In this document: positions 8,787 through 18,529 of the stretch, in pieces
How the letters are laid out: each line of letters begins with the position of its first letter
How positions within the stretch are numbered: position 1 is the stretch's first letter
Translations under genes and position numbers: made by a program
NCBI GenBank assembly: GCA_963763305.1
Contig: CAVXNP010000001.1
Location: 2,046,001 to 2,110,000, forward strand
DNA: 64,000 nt
Source: CAVXNP01 sp963763305
GTDB taxonomy: Bacteria > Pseudomonadota > Gammaproteobacteria > Xanthomonadales > Rhodanobacteraceae
Direction of reading: 5' to 3'
Notes under the pieces: model-generated
The model's database searches: none
What the model saw: the letters and a program-made list of their open reading frames with translations, nothing else
What the model was told of the DNA's origin: nothing

Positions 8787-11033
8787 ATGACCCTGCGCCC
8801 CCTGTCCGCCCTGCTGCTCGCCTTCGTGCTGAGCCCCGTCCTTGCCCAGTCGCCGGCCGACGCGGGCAGCGCTTCGGGCGAGCGCAAGGCGTCGTCGCTG
8901 CCGCTGACCGCCACCCCCACCGAGGCCGATGCCGCGCAGTTGTCGGCGCGCTTCCTGACCCGTTTCCACTACGCCGCCAAGCCGCTGGACGACGCCATGT
9001 CGGTGCGCGTCTACAAGGCGTATTTCGATGCGCTGGACGGCGAGAAGGTGTTCTTTACCCAGCAGGACATGGCCCGTTTCGCGCCGCAGAAGACGCGGAT
9101 GGACGACGCCATCTGGAACAAGGATCTGTCCGGCCCGTTCGGCATCTTCAATTTGTACGTGCAGCGCGCGGTCGAGCGCATGACCTTCGCGCGCCACCTG
9201 CTGGCCAAGGGCTTCGACTTCTCCAACGAGCTGTCCTATACCTACGACCGCAAGAAAGCCGACTGGCCGCGTGACCAGGCCGAGCTGGACGACCTGTGGC
9301 GCAAGCGCACCATGAACGACTGGCTGCGCCTGAAGCTGGCCGGCAAGAGCGACGACGATATCCGCAAGACCCTGGACAAGCGCTACAGCGGCTACATCGA
9401 GCGGGTGCGCCAGCTCGACGGCCAGGACGCGTTCCAGACCTTCATGAACGCCTACGCCGAGACCACCGACCCGCACACCGATTACCTCGGCCCACGCGCG
9501 GCGGAAAACTTCGATATCGCCATGAAGCTCTCGCTCGAGGGCATCGGTGCGGTGCTGCAGTCGCGCGACGAGTACACCCAGATCCGCGAGGTGGTGCCCG
9601 GCGGCCCGGCCGACAAGTCCGGCAAGGTGCACGTGGGCGACCGCATCGTGGCGATCGGCCAGGGGCCGACCGGCCCGATGACCGACGTGATCGGCTGGCG
9701 GCTGGATGACGTGGTCAACAAGATCCGCGGCAAGAAGGACACCACCGTGCGGCTGGAGCTGCTGCCGGCCGACGCCGGCCTGGACGGCAAGCACCAGCAG
9801 GTGACCATGGTCCGCCAGAAGGTCAGCATCGAGGAGCAGGCGGCCAAGAAGAAGGTCATCGAGATCAAGGACGGCGACGTCACCCGCAAGATCGGCGTGA
9901 TCGACCTGCCCACCTTCTACTCCGACTTCGGTGCGCGCCGCGAGGGCGACAAGAACTACAAGAGCGCCACCCGCGACGTGGCCAAGCTGCTGGGCGAACT
10001 CAAGGCCGACGGCGTGCAGGGCGTGATCATGGACCTGCGCAACAACGGCGGTGGCTCGCTGGCCGAGGCCAACGAGCTGACCGGTCTGTTCATCGACCAG
10101 GGGCCGGTGGTGCAGGTGCGCGACGCCAGCGGCAAGGTCGACGTGCAGGGCGACGACAATCCGGGCATGGCCTGGACCGGTCCGATGGCGGTGCTGGTCA
10201 ACCGCGGCTCGGCCTCCGCCTCGGAGATCTTCGCCGCGGCGATCCAGGATCATGCCCGCGGCCTGATCGTCGGCGAGCCGACCTTCGGCAAGGGCACCGT
10301 GCAGAACCTGGTCGACCTGGACCGGTTCGCCCCCGGCGACAGCGAGAAGCCGCAATACGGCGAGCTGAAGATGACCATCGCCGAGTTCTTCCGCATCAAC
10401 GGCGGCTCCACCCAGCTCAAGGGCGTCACCCCGGATATCCTGTTCCCGCGCAACGGCGACGAGAAGGATTTCGGCGAGTCCACCTACGACAACGCGCTGC
10501 CCTGGACCCAGATCGATCCGGCCAAGTACCGGCCGGTGGCCGACCTCAGCGCCTACCTGCCGCAACTGCAGCACGAGCACGACCTGCGCGTGGCCAAGTC
10601 GCCGGCCTGGAAGCTGATGCTGGACGAGCTGGCGCAGTACCAGCGCATGCGTGCCAAGACCACCATTTCGTTGAACCTCGCCGAGCGCCAGGCCGAGCGC
10701 AAGCAGCAGGACGTGATCCAGGCCGACTTCCGCGCCCGGCACAAGGCGCTGGACGGCAAGGACACCAGCCTGGTCGACGATCGCCCGGTGCTCGACGACG
10801 GCCTCAACGCCAACGAGCGCAGCCTCAAGGTGGAGCTCAAGCAGGAAGAGCAGGCCAAGAACGCGATGGATCCGGAGCTGCGTGAAACCGCGCACATCCT
10901 GTTCGACGCGGTCGGCCTGATCAAGGCCAGCCCCAAGCTGGCGGCCGAAGTGCTGCCCTACGGCGGCAAGTTCTCCCGCAGCGTCACCTCCGCGGTGGTG
11001 GCTCAGCCCAAGGCCGATTCATCCGACCGCTGA
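8787..11033 (+). CDS. prc: carboxy-terminal processing (tail-specific) protease Prc
   Basis: A 748-residue periplasmic S41 protease with a signal peptide (RPLSALLLAFVLSPVLAQ). Order: an N-terminal Tsp domain (about 40-230), a PDZ domain (about 245-330), then the catalytic core with SASASEIFAAA (nucleophile serine) and the general-base lysine in EPTFGKGTVQ. The C-terminal DUF3340-like part is rich in charged residues. In E. coli, Prc trims PBP3 and degrades the murein hydrolase MepS, so its place beside the peptidoglycan cluster fits. It starts nine bases after lipA and ends at a strong terminator. Confidence 0.95.
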   Translation: MTLRPLSALLLAFVLSPVLAQSPADAGSASGERKASSLPLTATPTEADAAQLSARFLTRFHYAAKPLDDAMSVRVYKAYFDALDGEKVFFTQQDMARFAPQKTRMDDAIWNKDLSGPFGIFNLYVQRAVERMTFARHLLAKGFDFSNELSYTYDRKKADWPRDQAELDDLWRKRTMNDWLRLKLAGKSDDDIRKTLDKRYSGYIERVRQLDGQDAFQTFMNAYAETTDPHTDYLGPRAAENFDIAMKLSLEGIGAVLQSRDEYTQIREVVPGGPADKSGKVHVGDRIVAIGQGPTGPMTDVIGWRLDDVVNKIRGKKDTTVRLELLPADAGLDGKHQQVTMVRQKVSIEEQAAKKKVIEIKDGDVTRKIGVIDLPTFYSDFGARREGDKNYKSATRDVAKLLGELKADGVQGVIMDLRNNGGGSLAEANELTGLFIDQGPVVQVRDASGKVDVQGDDNPGMAWTGPMAVLVNRGSASASEIFAAAIQDHARGLIVGEPTFGKGTVQNLVDLDRFAPGDSEKPQYGELKMTIAEFFRINGGSTQLKGVTPDILFPRNGDEKDFGESTYDNALPWTQIDPAKYRPVADLSAYLPQLQHEHDLRVAKSPAWKLMLDELAQYQRMRAKTTISLNLAERQAERKQQDVIQADFRARHKALDGKDTSLVDDRPVLDDGLNANERSLKVELKQEEQAKNAMDPELRETAHILFDAVGLIKASPKLAAEVLPYGGKFSRSVTSAVVAQPKADSSDR

Positions 11034-11052
11034 AGCCGGCCCGTGCCGAATG

Positions 11053-11084
11053 AAAAAGGCAGCGCCTCCGGCGCTGCCTTTTTT
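11053..11084 (+). terminator. Rho-independent terminator after prc
   Basis: The hairpin AAAGGCAGCGCC-TCC-GGCGCTGCCTTT is followed by a T-run. Arms pair perfectly. It lies about 20 bases after the prc stop and closes the long plus-strand cluster. Confidence 0.92.
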
Positions 11085-11204
11085 GTTGGTACGGTTGCGC
11101 GCCGAGAGATTGCGCGCCACCGCTTCAAGCGCCGGCCCGTGCAGTGCGGCAGGCCGGAGCAGAGCGCTGCTGCGGCCAGGCAGCCTGGCCCGCTCACGAC
11201 GCGC

Positions 11205-12190
11205 ATGCAGGAGCGGCTTCAGCCGCGAACGCCGCGCCAGCGGCCTGCATGGCATCCGGTGCTGCCATCTGAAAAGCGGCGCACGGTGTGCGCATCGCGG
11301 CTGAAGCCGCTCCTACAGGGGCATGCCCGGGAATCCTGGGGAACCGTGGGAGGTTGCCGTCTCGCCCATGGTTCGACTGTGCCGGTGGCGGTGGCAGGCC
11401 CGCCGGCTGCCACAAAGCGCTTGTAGGAGCGGCTTCAGCCGCGAACGCCGCGCCAGCGGCCTGCATTCCATCCGGCGCTGCCATCCAGAAAGCGGCGCAC
11501 GGTGTGCGCATCGCGGCTGAAGCCGCTCCCACAGGGGCATGCCCGGGAATCCTGGGCACCGTGGGAGGTTGCCGTCTCGCCCATGGTTCGACCGGTGTCG
11601 AGGGCGATGGCAGGCTTGCCGGCTGCCACGACGTGCACGTAGGAGCGGCTTCAGCCGCGACCGCCGCGCCAGCGGCCTGCATGGCATCCGGCGCTGCCAT
11701 CTGAAAAGCGGCGCACGGTGTGCGCATCGCGGCTGAAGCCGCTCCCACAGGGGCATGCCCGGGAATCCTGGGCACCGTGGGAGGTTGCCGTCTCGCCCAT
11801 GGTTCGACCGGTGTCGAGGGCGATGGCAGGCTTGCCGGCTGCCACGACGTGCACGTAGGAGCGGCTTCAGCCGCGACCGCCGCGCCAGCGGCCTGCATGG
11901 CATCCGGCGCTGCCATCTGAAAAGCGGCGCACGGTGTGCGCATCGCGGCTGAAGCCGCTCCCACAGGGGCATGCCCGGGAATCCTGGGGCACCGTGGGAG
12001 GTTGCCGTCTCGCTCATGGTTCGACCGGTGGCGAGGGCGATGGCAGGCCTGCCGGCTGCCACGCCGCGCACGTAGGAGCGGCTTCAGCCGCGACCGCCGC
12101 GCCAGCGGCCTGCATGGCATCCAACGCTGCCATCCAGAAAGCGGCGCACGGTGTGCGCATCGCGGCTGAAGCCGCTCCTACAGGGGCGCG
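11205..12190. repeat. tandem REP-type array, 216-bp composite unit, about 4.5 copies
   Basis: The head motif AGGAGCGGCTTCAGCCGCGA starts at 11209, 11425, 11641, 11857 and 12074, a period of 216-217 bases. Each head is followed about 90 bases later by its inverted partner TCGCGGCTGAAGCCGCTCC (first at 11295, last near 12160). A roughly 100-base spacer, also conserved, then leads to the next head. The repeat resembles REP/BIME elements of pseudomonads and relatives, which are mobilised by RAYT transposases in trans. Open frames on both strands here are repeat artefacts, and no gene lies in this kilobase. Confidence 0.93.
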
Positions 12191-12235
12191 GCGGGTCGGG
12201 TGATGCCTGTCCGGTTCTGCATCGGCCCGGCGGGG

Positions 12236-13621
12236 CTAGCCGTGAGCGTCGCCGTAGCGCTGCTGCAGGAAGGCGAACATCGCGCGTACGCCCATCGCCT
12301 CGCCGCCACGCGGCCGACCGGGGCGGTCGCTGTCGTTCCAGGCGTAGGTATCCAGGTGCAGCCAGGGCATGCCATCGGGAACGAAACGCTCCAGGTAAAG
12401 CGCCGCGGTGATCGCACCGGCGTGGCGCGAGGCACCGGAGTTGGCCAGGTCGGCGATCGACGACTCCAGCATGCGCCGGTAGGGCCGCCACAACGGCAGC
12501 TGCCACAGCGGGTCGGCCACGGCCGTGCCGGCCTGCAGCAATTGCGTGGCCAGCGCCTCGCGGTTGGCGAACAGCACCGGCAGGTCCGGGCCCAGCGCCA
12601 CCCGGGCCGCGCCGGTGAGGGTGGCAAAGTCGATCACCAGTTCGGGCTTCTGCTCGATGCCGTAGGTCAGCGCGTCGCACAGCACCAGCCGCCCTTCGGC
12701 ATCGGTGTTGTCCACCTCCACGGTGAGCCCGGCGCGGGTGGTGATCACCTCGCCCGGGCGCATGGCGTTGCCGGACACCGAGTTCTCCACCGCCGGTACC
12801 AGCAGGGTCAGTCGCACCGGCAGCTTCGCCTGCATGATCAGTGCGGCCAGCCCGATCGCGTGTGCCGCACCGCCCATGTCCTTTTTCATGTTGCGCATGC
12901 CGTCGGCGGATTTCAGATCCAGCCCGCCGCTGTCGAAGCACACGCCCTTGCCCACAACCACCACGTGCGGCGCGCCGGCCTTGCCCCAGCTCAGTTCCAC
13001 CAGCCGCGGGTCACGGTGGCTGGCGCGACCGACCGCATGGATGGTGGGGAAGTTGTCCTTGAGCAGCTGCGCGCCGACCCATTCGCGGGTCCTGGCCCTG
13101 TGCTGCTTGCCCAGCTGCTTGATCGCCTGCGCCAGCTGCTCCGGGCCCATGTCCTCGGTCGGCGTGTTGACCAGGTCGCGCACCAGCGCGGTGGCCTCCA
13201 CCAGCGGCGTCACCGCAGCCAGTTCGTCGGCCGCCAGCGCCAGTTGCGCCGGCTCGCGCCGCGGCAGCCGGTAGCGGGTGAACTGGTAGCCGGCCAGCGC
13301 CCAGCCCAACGCGGCCTGGGTACGGTCCAGCGCCACGCCGTCGTCAGCCAGGTGATACACGCCGGCGGGCAATGCGCAGGGCAGGCCGGCCAGGGCGGCC
13401 ATGGGATCGCTGGCATCCACGCCCACCAGCACGCGCACCAGCTTGCCCTTGGCATCGGCCAGCAATGCGTGGCTGCCTGGCGTGGCCTCGAACCCGGTGT
13501 CACCGAGCCAGCGTCGCTGGGCGCTGTCCAGGCGCCGGCGGGTGGCGGCCAGGTGGGCCGGGTCGGTGGCTTCGACAGGAATGCTGCGGTCGTTCGGCTT
13601 GCGCGCGATCAGTGCGGACAT
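12236..13621 (-). CDS. leucyl aminopeptidase family protein (M17)
   Basis: A 461-residue cytosolic M17 metallopeptidase. The C-terminal catalytic domain has the metal-binding and active-site segments VVGKGVCFDSGGLDLK, MKKDMGGAA and the family signature NTDAEGRL, followed by the conserved FATLTGAARVALG. The N-terminal domain is divergent, as in the shorter PepA/PepB-like paralogues. It probably releases N-terminal amino acids from peptides. The ATG at 13621 begins SALIARKPNDRS and is the natural start; the open frame continues upstream only as readthrough. Confidence 0.93.
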   Translation of the reverse strand: MSALIARKPNDRSIPVEATDPAHLAATRRRLDSAQRRWLGDTGFEATPGSHALLADAKGKLVRVLVGVDASDPMAALAGLPCALPAGVYHLADDGVALDRTQAALGWALAGYQFTRYRLPRREPAQLALAADELAAVTPLVEATALVRDLVNTPTEDMGPEQLAQAIKQLGKQHRARTREWVGAQLLKDNFPTIHAVGRASHRDPRLVELSWGKAGAPHVVVVGKGVCFDSGGLDLKSADGMRNMKKDMGGAAHAIGLAALIMQAKLPVRLTLLVPAVENSVSGNAMRPGEVITTRAGLTVEVDNTDAEGRLVLCDALTYGIEQKPELVIDFATLTGAARVALGPDLPVLFANREALATQLLQAGTAVADPLWQLPLWRPYRRMLESSIADLANSGASRHAGAITAALYLERFVPDGMPWLHLDTYAWNDSDRPGRPRGGEAMGVRAMFAFLQQRYGDAHG

Positions 13622-13740
13622 CGGGTTTCCTTGCGGGCGGGTGGGGCCGCCATGCGGTGCCTGGGGTGCATGAATGATGCACCTTCGGCCCACCCATTCC
13701 AAACCGCGGCGCGCAAGGCGCCAGTGCTTCGGCGTGCCGG

Positions 13741-14439
13741 TCAGGCCGGCTGCCGGGCGTCCAGCCAGTCGGCCAGTGCGGCCAGATCGGGCAGGTCCAG
13801 CAACGGCGGCGGACCCAGCTCGCCTGGCCACGGCCGGCGCTCGCGGTTGATCCAGGCCACCTGCATGCCGGCTTCGCGCGCGCCGTGCACGTCCAGATGC
13901 GGGTCGTCGCCCACGTGCAGGATCTGCGCCGGTGGCACGCCCAGTTGTTCGGCTGCGCAGGCGAAGATGCGCCGGTCCGGCTTGGCCGCACCGGTGTCGC
14001 GGGCGCACACGCGGTGGGCGAAATGCATGTGGATGCCGATCCGGTCCAGGTCCGCGTTGCCGTTGGTCAGGCTGGCCACCGGCCAGCGTGCGGTGATCCG
14101 CTGCAGCGCCGGCAGCGCATCCGGGTAAAGCTCCACCGCGTTGCGCGCGGCGAAGTACACCTCCCACAGCGCCTCCAGCGGGGCCGGTTCCAGACCGCAG
14201 GCGGCGAACGCGCGGGTCATGGTCAGGTGGCGCTGGGTGGTGAAGTCGTGCGCCAGGTCCAGCCGCTCGGCGGCGACCTGGGCGCGCAGCTCGCGCATCG
14301 CGGCGATCGGCCAGCGTCGCGCTACCTCCGGATGGTGCCGCTGCAGGTACGCATCCAGATCGCGGTCTGCACGCTCCAGCGCCGGCAGCACCGGCCACAG
14401 CGTGTCATCCAGATCCAGCGTCAGCGCACGGATGCGCAC
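13741..14439 (-). CDS. HAD-IA family hydrolase (YigB-like phosphatase)
   Basis: A 232-residue haloacid dehalogenase-type phosphatase. Motif I is DLDDTLW near the N-terminus, motif II is SLTNGNAD, motif III is the lysine in GAAKPDRRIF, and motif IV is HVGDDPHLDV. The alpha-helical cap lies between motifs I and II (subclass IA). Sequence style matches YigB, one of the phosphatases of riboflavin synthesis in E. coli; the substrate here is inferred. A GTG start at 14439, seven bases after the stop of the upstream PBP-LysM gene, is preferred because motif I must lie at the N-terminus. Confidence 0.9.
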   Translation of the reverse strand: MRIRALTLDLDDTLWPVLPALERADRDLDAYLQRHHPEVARRWPIAAMRELRAQVAAERLDLAHDFTTQRHLTMTRAFAACGLEPAPLEALWEVYFAARNAVELYPDALPALQRITARWPVASLTNGNADLDRIGIHMHFAHRVCARDTGAAKPDRRIFACAAEQLGVPPAQILHVGDDPHLDVHGAREAGMQVAWINRERRPWPGELGPPPLLDLPDLAALADWLDARQPA

Positions 14440-14446
14440 GGGTGGC

Positions 14447-15790
14447 TCAGTGGCCGCCCAGGCGCAGCACCTGGCCGGACTTGAGCTGGTCGCTGCCCAG
14501 ATGATTCCAGCGGCGCAGGTCGGCCACGCTGACCGCGTGGGCGCGGGCGATCGACGACAGGGTGTCGCCGCGTGCCACCGTGTAGGTAGGGAGCACCACC
14601 CGCGCGCTGCCGGTGACCTTGGCGAACGCCGCACCGGGCCGGGCCGGGTGCTCCACCGTGGTCGCCTCGCCGCTGACCGCGGCCAGGCTGGCCGCCTCGG
14701 CCCGGGCCTGCGCGGCCTCGGCCTTTTCGCGTGCGCGCTCGGCGCGGCGCTTCTCCAGCGCCGAACGCGCCTCCAGGGTGCGCTCGGAGGTCGGCGCGAT
14801 CGCCACGCGCGAGGCGTAGGTGGCGCCCGGTGCGGCAATCGGTGCGCGCGTCGGCGCATGCACCGCGCGCGCGCCGACTTCGGCCAGGATCGCCGCGCGC
14901 CGCGAGCTGTCCAGCGAGGCCAGCTGCGCGCCGTCCTCGTAGGGCAGGATGCCGTGCTGGCGCAGTACCGCCTTGGCGGTGGAGCTGTGCAGGAAGTCCA
15001 CGAACGCGTTGGCCTGCTGCGCGTGCGGCCCGGACGGGTTGGTCACCAGGTACAGCGGGCTGAACAGCTTGTAGCTGCCGTTGGCCAGGCTCGATGCGCT
15101 GGGCGCGGTGCCGTCGATGCGCAGCGGCTTGATCTTCGGGTTGTGGCTGACCCCGGCCAGCGTGCTCACGCCCAGCGACTTCGGATCCAGTGCGACGGCC
15201 TCCTCCAGCTTGGCCGTGTTGACGTACAGCCGCGGCGCGGCCACCGGCTGGTTGCCGCGGCCGAACAGCAGCCGGCGCAGGCTGTATTCCACGCCGTCGC
15301 CGGGGCTGGCCACCGCGTAGACGTTGATCGGCTTGTTCGGTCCGCCAACCTCGCTCCAGTTGGTGATCTTGCCGTAGTAGATATCGTGCACCTGCTGCAG
15401 GCTCAGGCCACTGACCGGGTTGTTGTGGTTGGTGATGACCACCAGCGCATCCCAGCCGACCGGGGTGAACTGCAACTGGTTCTCGCGCGGGCTGCCGTTG
15501 CCCTCGCGGGCGCTGCCGGCGATGTCGGCGCCGCCGCTGACAACCGCATCCAGCCCCGAGGCGGTGTTGAACGACTGCACCTCGATCCGGCCGTGGCCGC
15601 TCTTGTGCCAGGCCTTGGCCACGTCATCGACCACCGCGCGGGCGGTGGTGACGTCGCCGCGCCAGACCAGGGTGGTATCGCCCCCCTTGGGGGTGCCGGC
15701 GAGTGCGGTATCGGTGAGCAGGCCCCCACCGACGGCGGCGGTGCCGGTCAGGACAAGGGCGATCAGGCGGGCAAAGCGGAAGGACGACAT
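14447..15790 (-). CDS. PstS-like substrate-binding protein fused to a LysM domain
   Basis: A 447-residue exported protein. A signal peptide (MSSFRFARLIALVLTGTAA) leads into a PBP-like domain of the PstS2 type (about 40-310) with SGGADIAGSAREG, VVITNHNNPVSGLS and DIYYGKITNWSEVGG. A charged Ala/Arg/Glu-rich helix (about 345-385) connects to a C-terminal LysM domain of about 45 residues (YTVARGDTLSSIARAHAVSV). The architecture suggests a ligand binder tethered to peptidoglycan rather than a free ABC-transporter component. No pst transporter genes are nearby. It is followed by the HAD phosphatase in the same direction. Confidence 0.85.
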   Translation of the reverse strand: MSSFRFARLIALVLTGTAAVGGGLLTDTALAGTPKGGDTTLVWRGDVTTARAVVDDVAKAWHKSGHGRIEVQSFNTASGLDAVVSGGADIAGSAREGNGSPRENQLQFTPVGWDALVVITNHNNPVSGLSLQQVHDIYYGKITNWSEVGGPNKPINVYAVASPGDGVEYSLRRLLFGRGNQPVAAPRLYVNTAKLEEAVALDPKSLGVSTLAGVSHNPKIKPLRIDGTAPSASSLANGSYKLFSPLYLVTNPSGPHAQQANAFVDFLHSSTAKAVLRQHGILPYEDGAQLASLDSSRRAAILAEVGARAVHAPTRAPIAAPGATYASRVAIAPTSERTLEARSALEKRRAERAREKAEAAQARAEAASLAAVSGEATTVEHPARPGAAFAKVTGSARVVLPTYTVARGDTLSSIARAHAVSVADLRRWNHLGSDQLKSGQVLRLGGH

Positions 15791-16026
15791 GGCTGGTTGA
15801 ACCCCGATGTGGACAGCGGCAGGAAAGCGTGCCGACGACCGGGCGCGCGAGCTTCGAGCAGCTATTTCATCGGTCCCCCGCGCAAACATCAAGCGTGGAT
15901 GCGCGCTGGCGTTAAGGAAGCGGTCGCCTCGGTGCGCTTCTGTGCGCTGGCGCACGCCCGAATCGGACGGAGTTGGCAAAGCGCGACGGACGCTCTGCCG
16001 TGAACGCGGCGCCCAAGGGCGGGCGT

Positions 16027-16920
16027 CGGGTGGGCAGCGGCGCGCGCGGCCGTCGTGAGATCGCGGTGTTCCAGAGCAGGCGTAGGGTGGGCTTCAGCCC
16101 ACCTGCTTCGGGCGTCTTCGCGCTGTTGGGCTGGTGGCCTGAAGCCCACCCTACCTGGGCGCAGGCGGCGCCGGCGGTGGGGTGAGCAGCGCTGCGCGCG
16201 GCCGTCGCGTGATCGCGGTGTTCCAGAACAGGCGTAGGGTGGGCTTCAGCCCACCTGCTTCGGGCGTCTTCGCGCTGTTGGGCTGGTGGGCTGAAGCCCA
16301 CCCTACCTGGGCGCAGGCGGCGCCGGCGGTGGGATGAGCAGCGCTGCGCGCGGCCGTCGTGTGATCGCGGTGTTCCAGAACAGGCGTAGGGTGGGCTTCA
16401 GCCCACCTGCTTCGGGCGTCTTCGCGCTGTTGGGCTGGTGGGCTGAAGCCCACCCTACCTGGGCGCAGGCGGCGCCGGCGGTGGGATGAGCAGCGGTGCG
16501 CGCGGCCGTCGTGTGATCGCGGTGTTCCAGAACAGGCGTAGGGTGGGCTTCAGCCCACCTGCTTCGGGCGTCTTCGCGCTGTTGGGCTGGTGGGCTGAAG
16601 CCCACCCTACCTGGGCGCAGGCGGCGCCGGCGGTGGGATGAGCAGCGCTGCGCGCGGCCGTCGTGAGATCGCGGTGTTCCAGAACAGGCGTAGGGTGGGC
16701 TTCAGCCCACCTGCTTCGGGCGTCTTGCGCGCTGTTGGGCTGGTGGGCTGAAGCCCACCCTACCTGGGCGCAGGCGGCGCCGGCGGTGGGATGAGCAGCG
16801 CTGCGCGCGGCCGTCGTGTGATCGCGGTGTTCCAGAACAGGCGTAGGGTGGGCTTCAGCCCACCTGCCTTCGGGCGTTTCGCGCTGTTGGGCTGGTGGGC
16901 TGAAGCCCACCCTACCCGGG
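16027..16920. repeat. second tandem REP-type array, 152-bp unit, six copies
   Basis: The motif GTAGGGTGGGCTTCAGCCC begins at 16082, 16234, 16386, 16538, 16690 and 16843. Each is followed about 50 bases later by its inverse GGGCTGAAGCCCACCCTAC, and then by a conserved GC-rich spacer containing CGGCGCCGGCGGTGGG and ATCGCGGTGTTCCAGA. Copies are nearly identical; the fifth has one extra G, which gives the 153-base step. The repeat is unrelated in sequence to the array at 11.2-12.2 kb. Minus-strand open frames of 100-150 codons over the array are artefacts. Confidence 0.93.
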
Positions 16921-16973
16921 TGGAGGCGGCGGCGTCGGTGGATGCGCAGCGGCCTGAATCCTGTGCCGCCGCT

Positions 16974-18353
16974 TCAGTCCACCAGCACGTAGCGCACGCC
17001 GTCCTGGTCGCCCACCAGCAGCACCAGCTGGCGTGGCCGTGCGCCGGCCAGCCCGGACAGGTCGCGCAGGCTGGTGATGCGCTGGTTGCCGATGCCTACC
17101 ACCAGGTCGTCCGGACGCAGGCCGGCTTGCGCCGCGCGGCTGCCCGGCTGCACCGCGCTCACCAGCACGCCGTCCATGCCCTGGTGACGGCGGCTCAGCG
17201 GCAGCTGGCTGAAACGCACGCCGGCCAGCCGCGGGTCGAGCTGGCCGCCCTCGATCGTGGCCAGCTTCTCCGGCGTCAGCGTGGCGCTGACCTGGCGCGT
17301 GTGGCCATCGCGCAGCACGCTCAAGCTGACCTTGCTGCCCAGCGGCAGCAGGCCCTCGGCGTTGCGCAGCTCCTGGGTGTCGTGCAGCGGCTTGCCGTCG
17401 ATCGCCTGCAGCACGTCGCCCGGCTGCAGGCCGGCCGCCTCCGCCGCCGAGCCGCTGGCCACGTCGGTGACCACCACCCCGCCGGTGTCGTGCAGGCCCA
17501 GCATCCGCGCTACCCGCGGTGTCACGTCCTGGGTCTGCGCGCCCAGGCTGCCGCGGCTGACCTTGCCGTGCGCGATCAGCTGCGGCATCACCTCGCCGGT
17601 GATGCTGGTGGGGATGGCGAAGCCGATGCCGACGTTGCCGCCGGACGGCGAGAAGATCATCGTGTTGATGCCGACCAGTTCGCCGCGCAGGTTCACCAGC
17701 GCGCCGCCGGAGTTGCCCGGGTTGATCGAGGCATCGGTCTGGATGAAGTTCTGGTAACCGGAGCCACCCAGGCCGGAGCGGCCCAGCGCCGAGACGATGC
17801 CCGAGGTCACCGTCTGGCCCAGCCCGAACGGGTCGCCCACCGCCACCACGAAATCGCCCACCCGCAGCTTGGACGAGTCGGCCAGCGGCAGCGCCTGCAG
17901 GTGGTCGGCCTTGATCTGCACCACCGCCACGTCGGTGTCCGGGTCGGTGCCGATCAGGGTGCCCTTGAAGGTGCGCCCGTCCTGCAGCGTCACGCTGATG
18001 TCGTCGGCATCGCCGACCACGTGGTTGTTGGTCAGGATGTAACCCTTGGCCGCGTCCACGATCACGCCCGAGCCCAGGCTGCGCTCCACCCGCTCGCGCG
18101 CCACCCCGGGCAGGCCGAAGAACTGGCGGAACATCGGGTCGTCGAAATACGGGTCACGCACGCGCACCCGCGTCTTGGTGGAAATGTTGACCACCGCCGG
18201 GGTGACCTTCTGCAGCATCGGCGCCAGTGACGGCATCGGCGTGCCGTCGACGGTGGCCGGCAGCGTGGCGTGGCTGCTGCCCGGGAACAGGCCCAGCAGC
18301 AACCCGCAGCACATCACGAGGGCACCGCCGAAGCGGGACAGGTGCGACTTCAT
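16974..18353 (-). CDS. Do family periplasmic serine endoprotease (DegP/DegQ/MucD type)
   Basis: A 459-residue trypsin-like protease with two PDZ domains that handles misfolded envelope proteins. The signal peptide ends near SSHA. The catalytic triad is His in YILTNNHVVGD, Asp in DPDTDVAVVQI and Ser in INPGNSGGALV. PDZ1 covers about 265-355 and PDZ2 about 370-455. The ATG at 18353 starts MKSHLSRFGG at the signal peptide; an in-frame ATG 48 bases upstream would only add a non-signal leader. Its 5' side faces nrdJ divergently across 430 bases. Confidence 0.93.
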   Translation of the reverse strand: MKSHLSRFGGALVMCCGLLLGLFPGSSHATLPATVDGTPMPSLAPMLQKVTPAVVNISTKTRVRVRDPYFDDPMFRQFFGLPGVARERVERSLGSGVIVDAAKGYILTNNHVVGDADDISVTLQDGRTFKGTLIGTDPDTDVAVVQIKADHLQALPLADSSKLRVGDFVVAVGDPFGLGQTVTSGIVSALGRSGLGGSGYQNFIQTDASINPGNSGGALVNLRGELVGINTMIFSPSGGNVGIGFAIPTSITGEVMPQLIAHGKVSRGSLGAQTQDVTPRVARMLGLHDTGGVVVTDVASGSAAEAAGLQPGDVLQAIDGKPLHDTQELRNAEGLLPLGSKVSLSVLRDGHTRQVSATLTPEKLATIEGGQLDPRLAGVRFSQLPLSRRHQGMDGVLVSAVQPGSRAAQAGLRPDDLVVGIGNQRITSLRDLSGLAGARPRQLVLLVGDQDGVRYVLVD

Positions 18354-18529
18354 GGAATCTCCTTGCAGTGTTTCAGGCAGCGACCCTGGTCGGACTCCCA
18401 AGCACCCCGCCAGGTTCCGCCACGGTCGTGTTCGCTGTCGTTATGTGTGCGTTCGACGCGAAACCAAGCTGCCATGCGAACCGTGCGATTCAACCGCTTT
18501 GCATGCTGCATCCGCACGTAAAAAATCGC

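Noticed and set aside
11194..12120. 308-codon and related frames over the 216-bp array
   Set aside because: Repeat artefact; the same peptide repeats every 72 codons in phase with the DNA unit.
16151..16910. Several 100-151 codon minus-strand frames reading GFSPPAQQRED-like peptides
   Set aside because: They are translations of the 152-bp repeat array and repeat the same peptide; no start signals or protein features.
11205..16920. Either array as a CRISPR
   Set aside because: Units are 216 and 152 bases, built from inverted palindromes with conserved spacers. CRISPRs have short direct repeats and variable spacers, and no cas gene is near.
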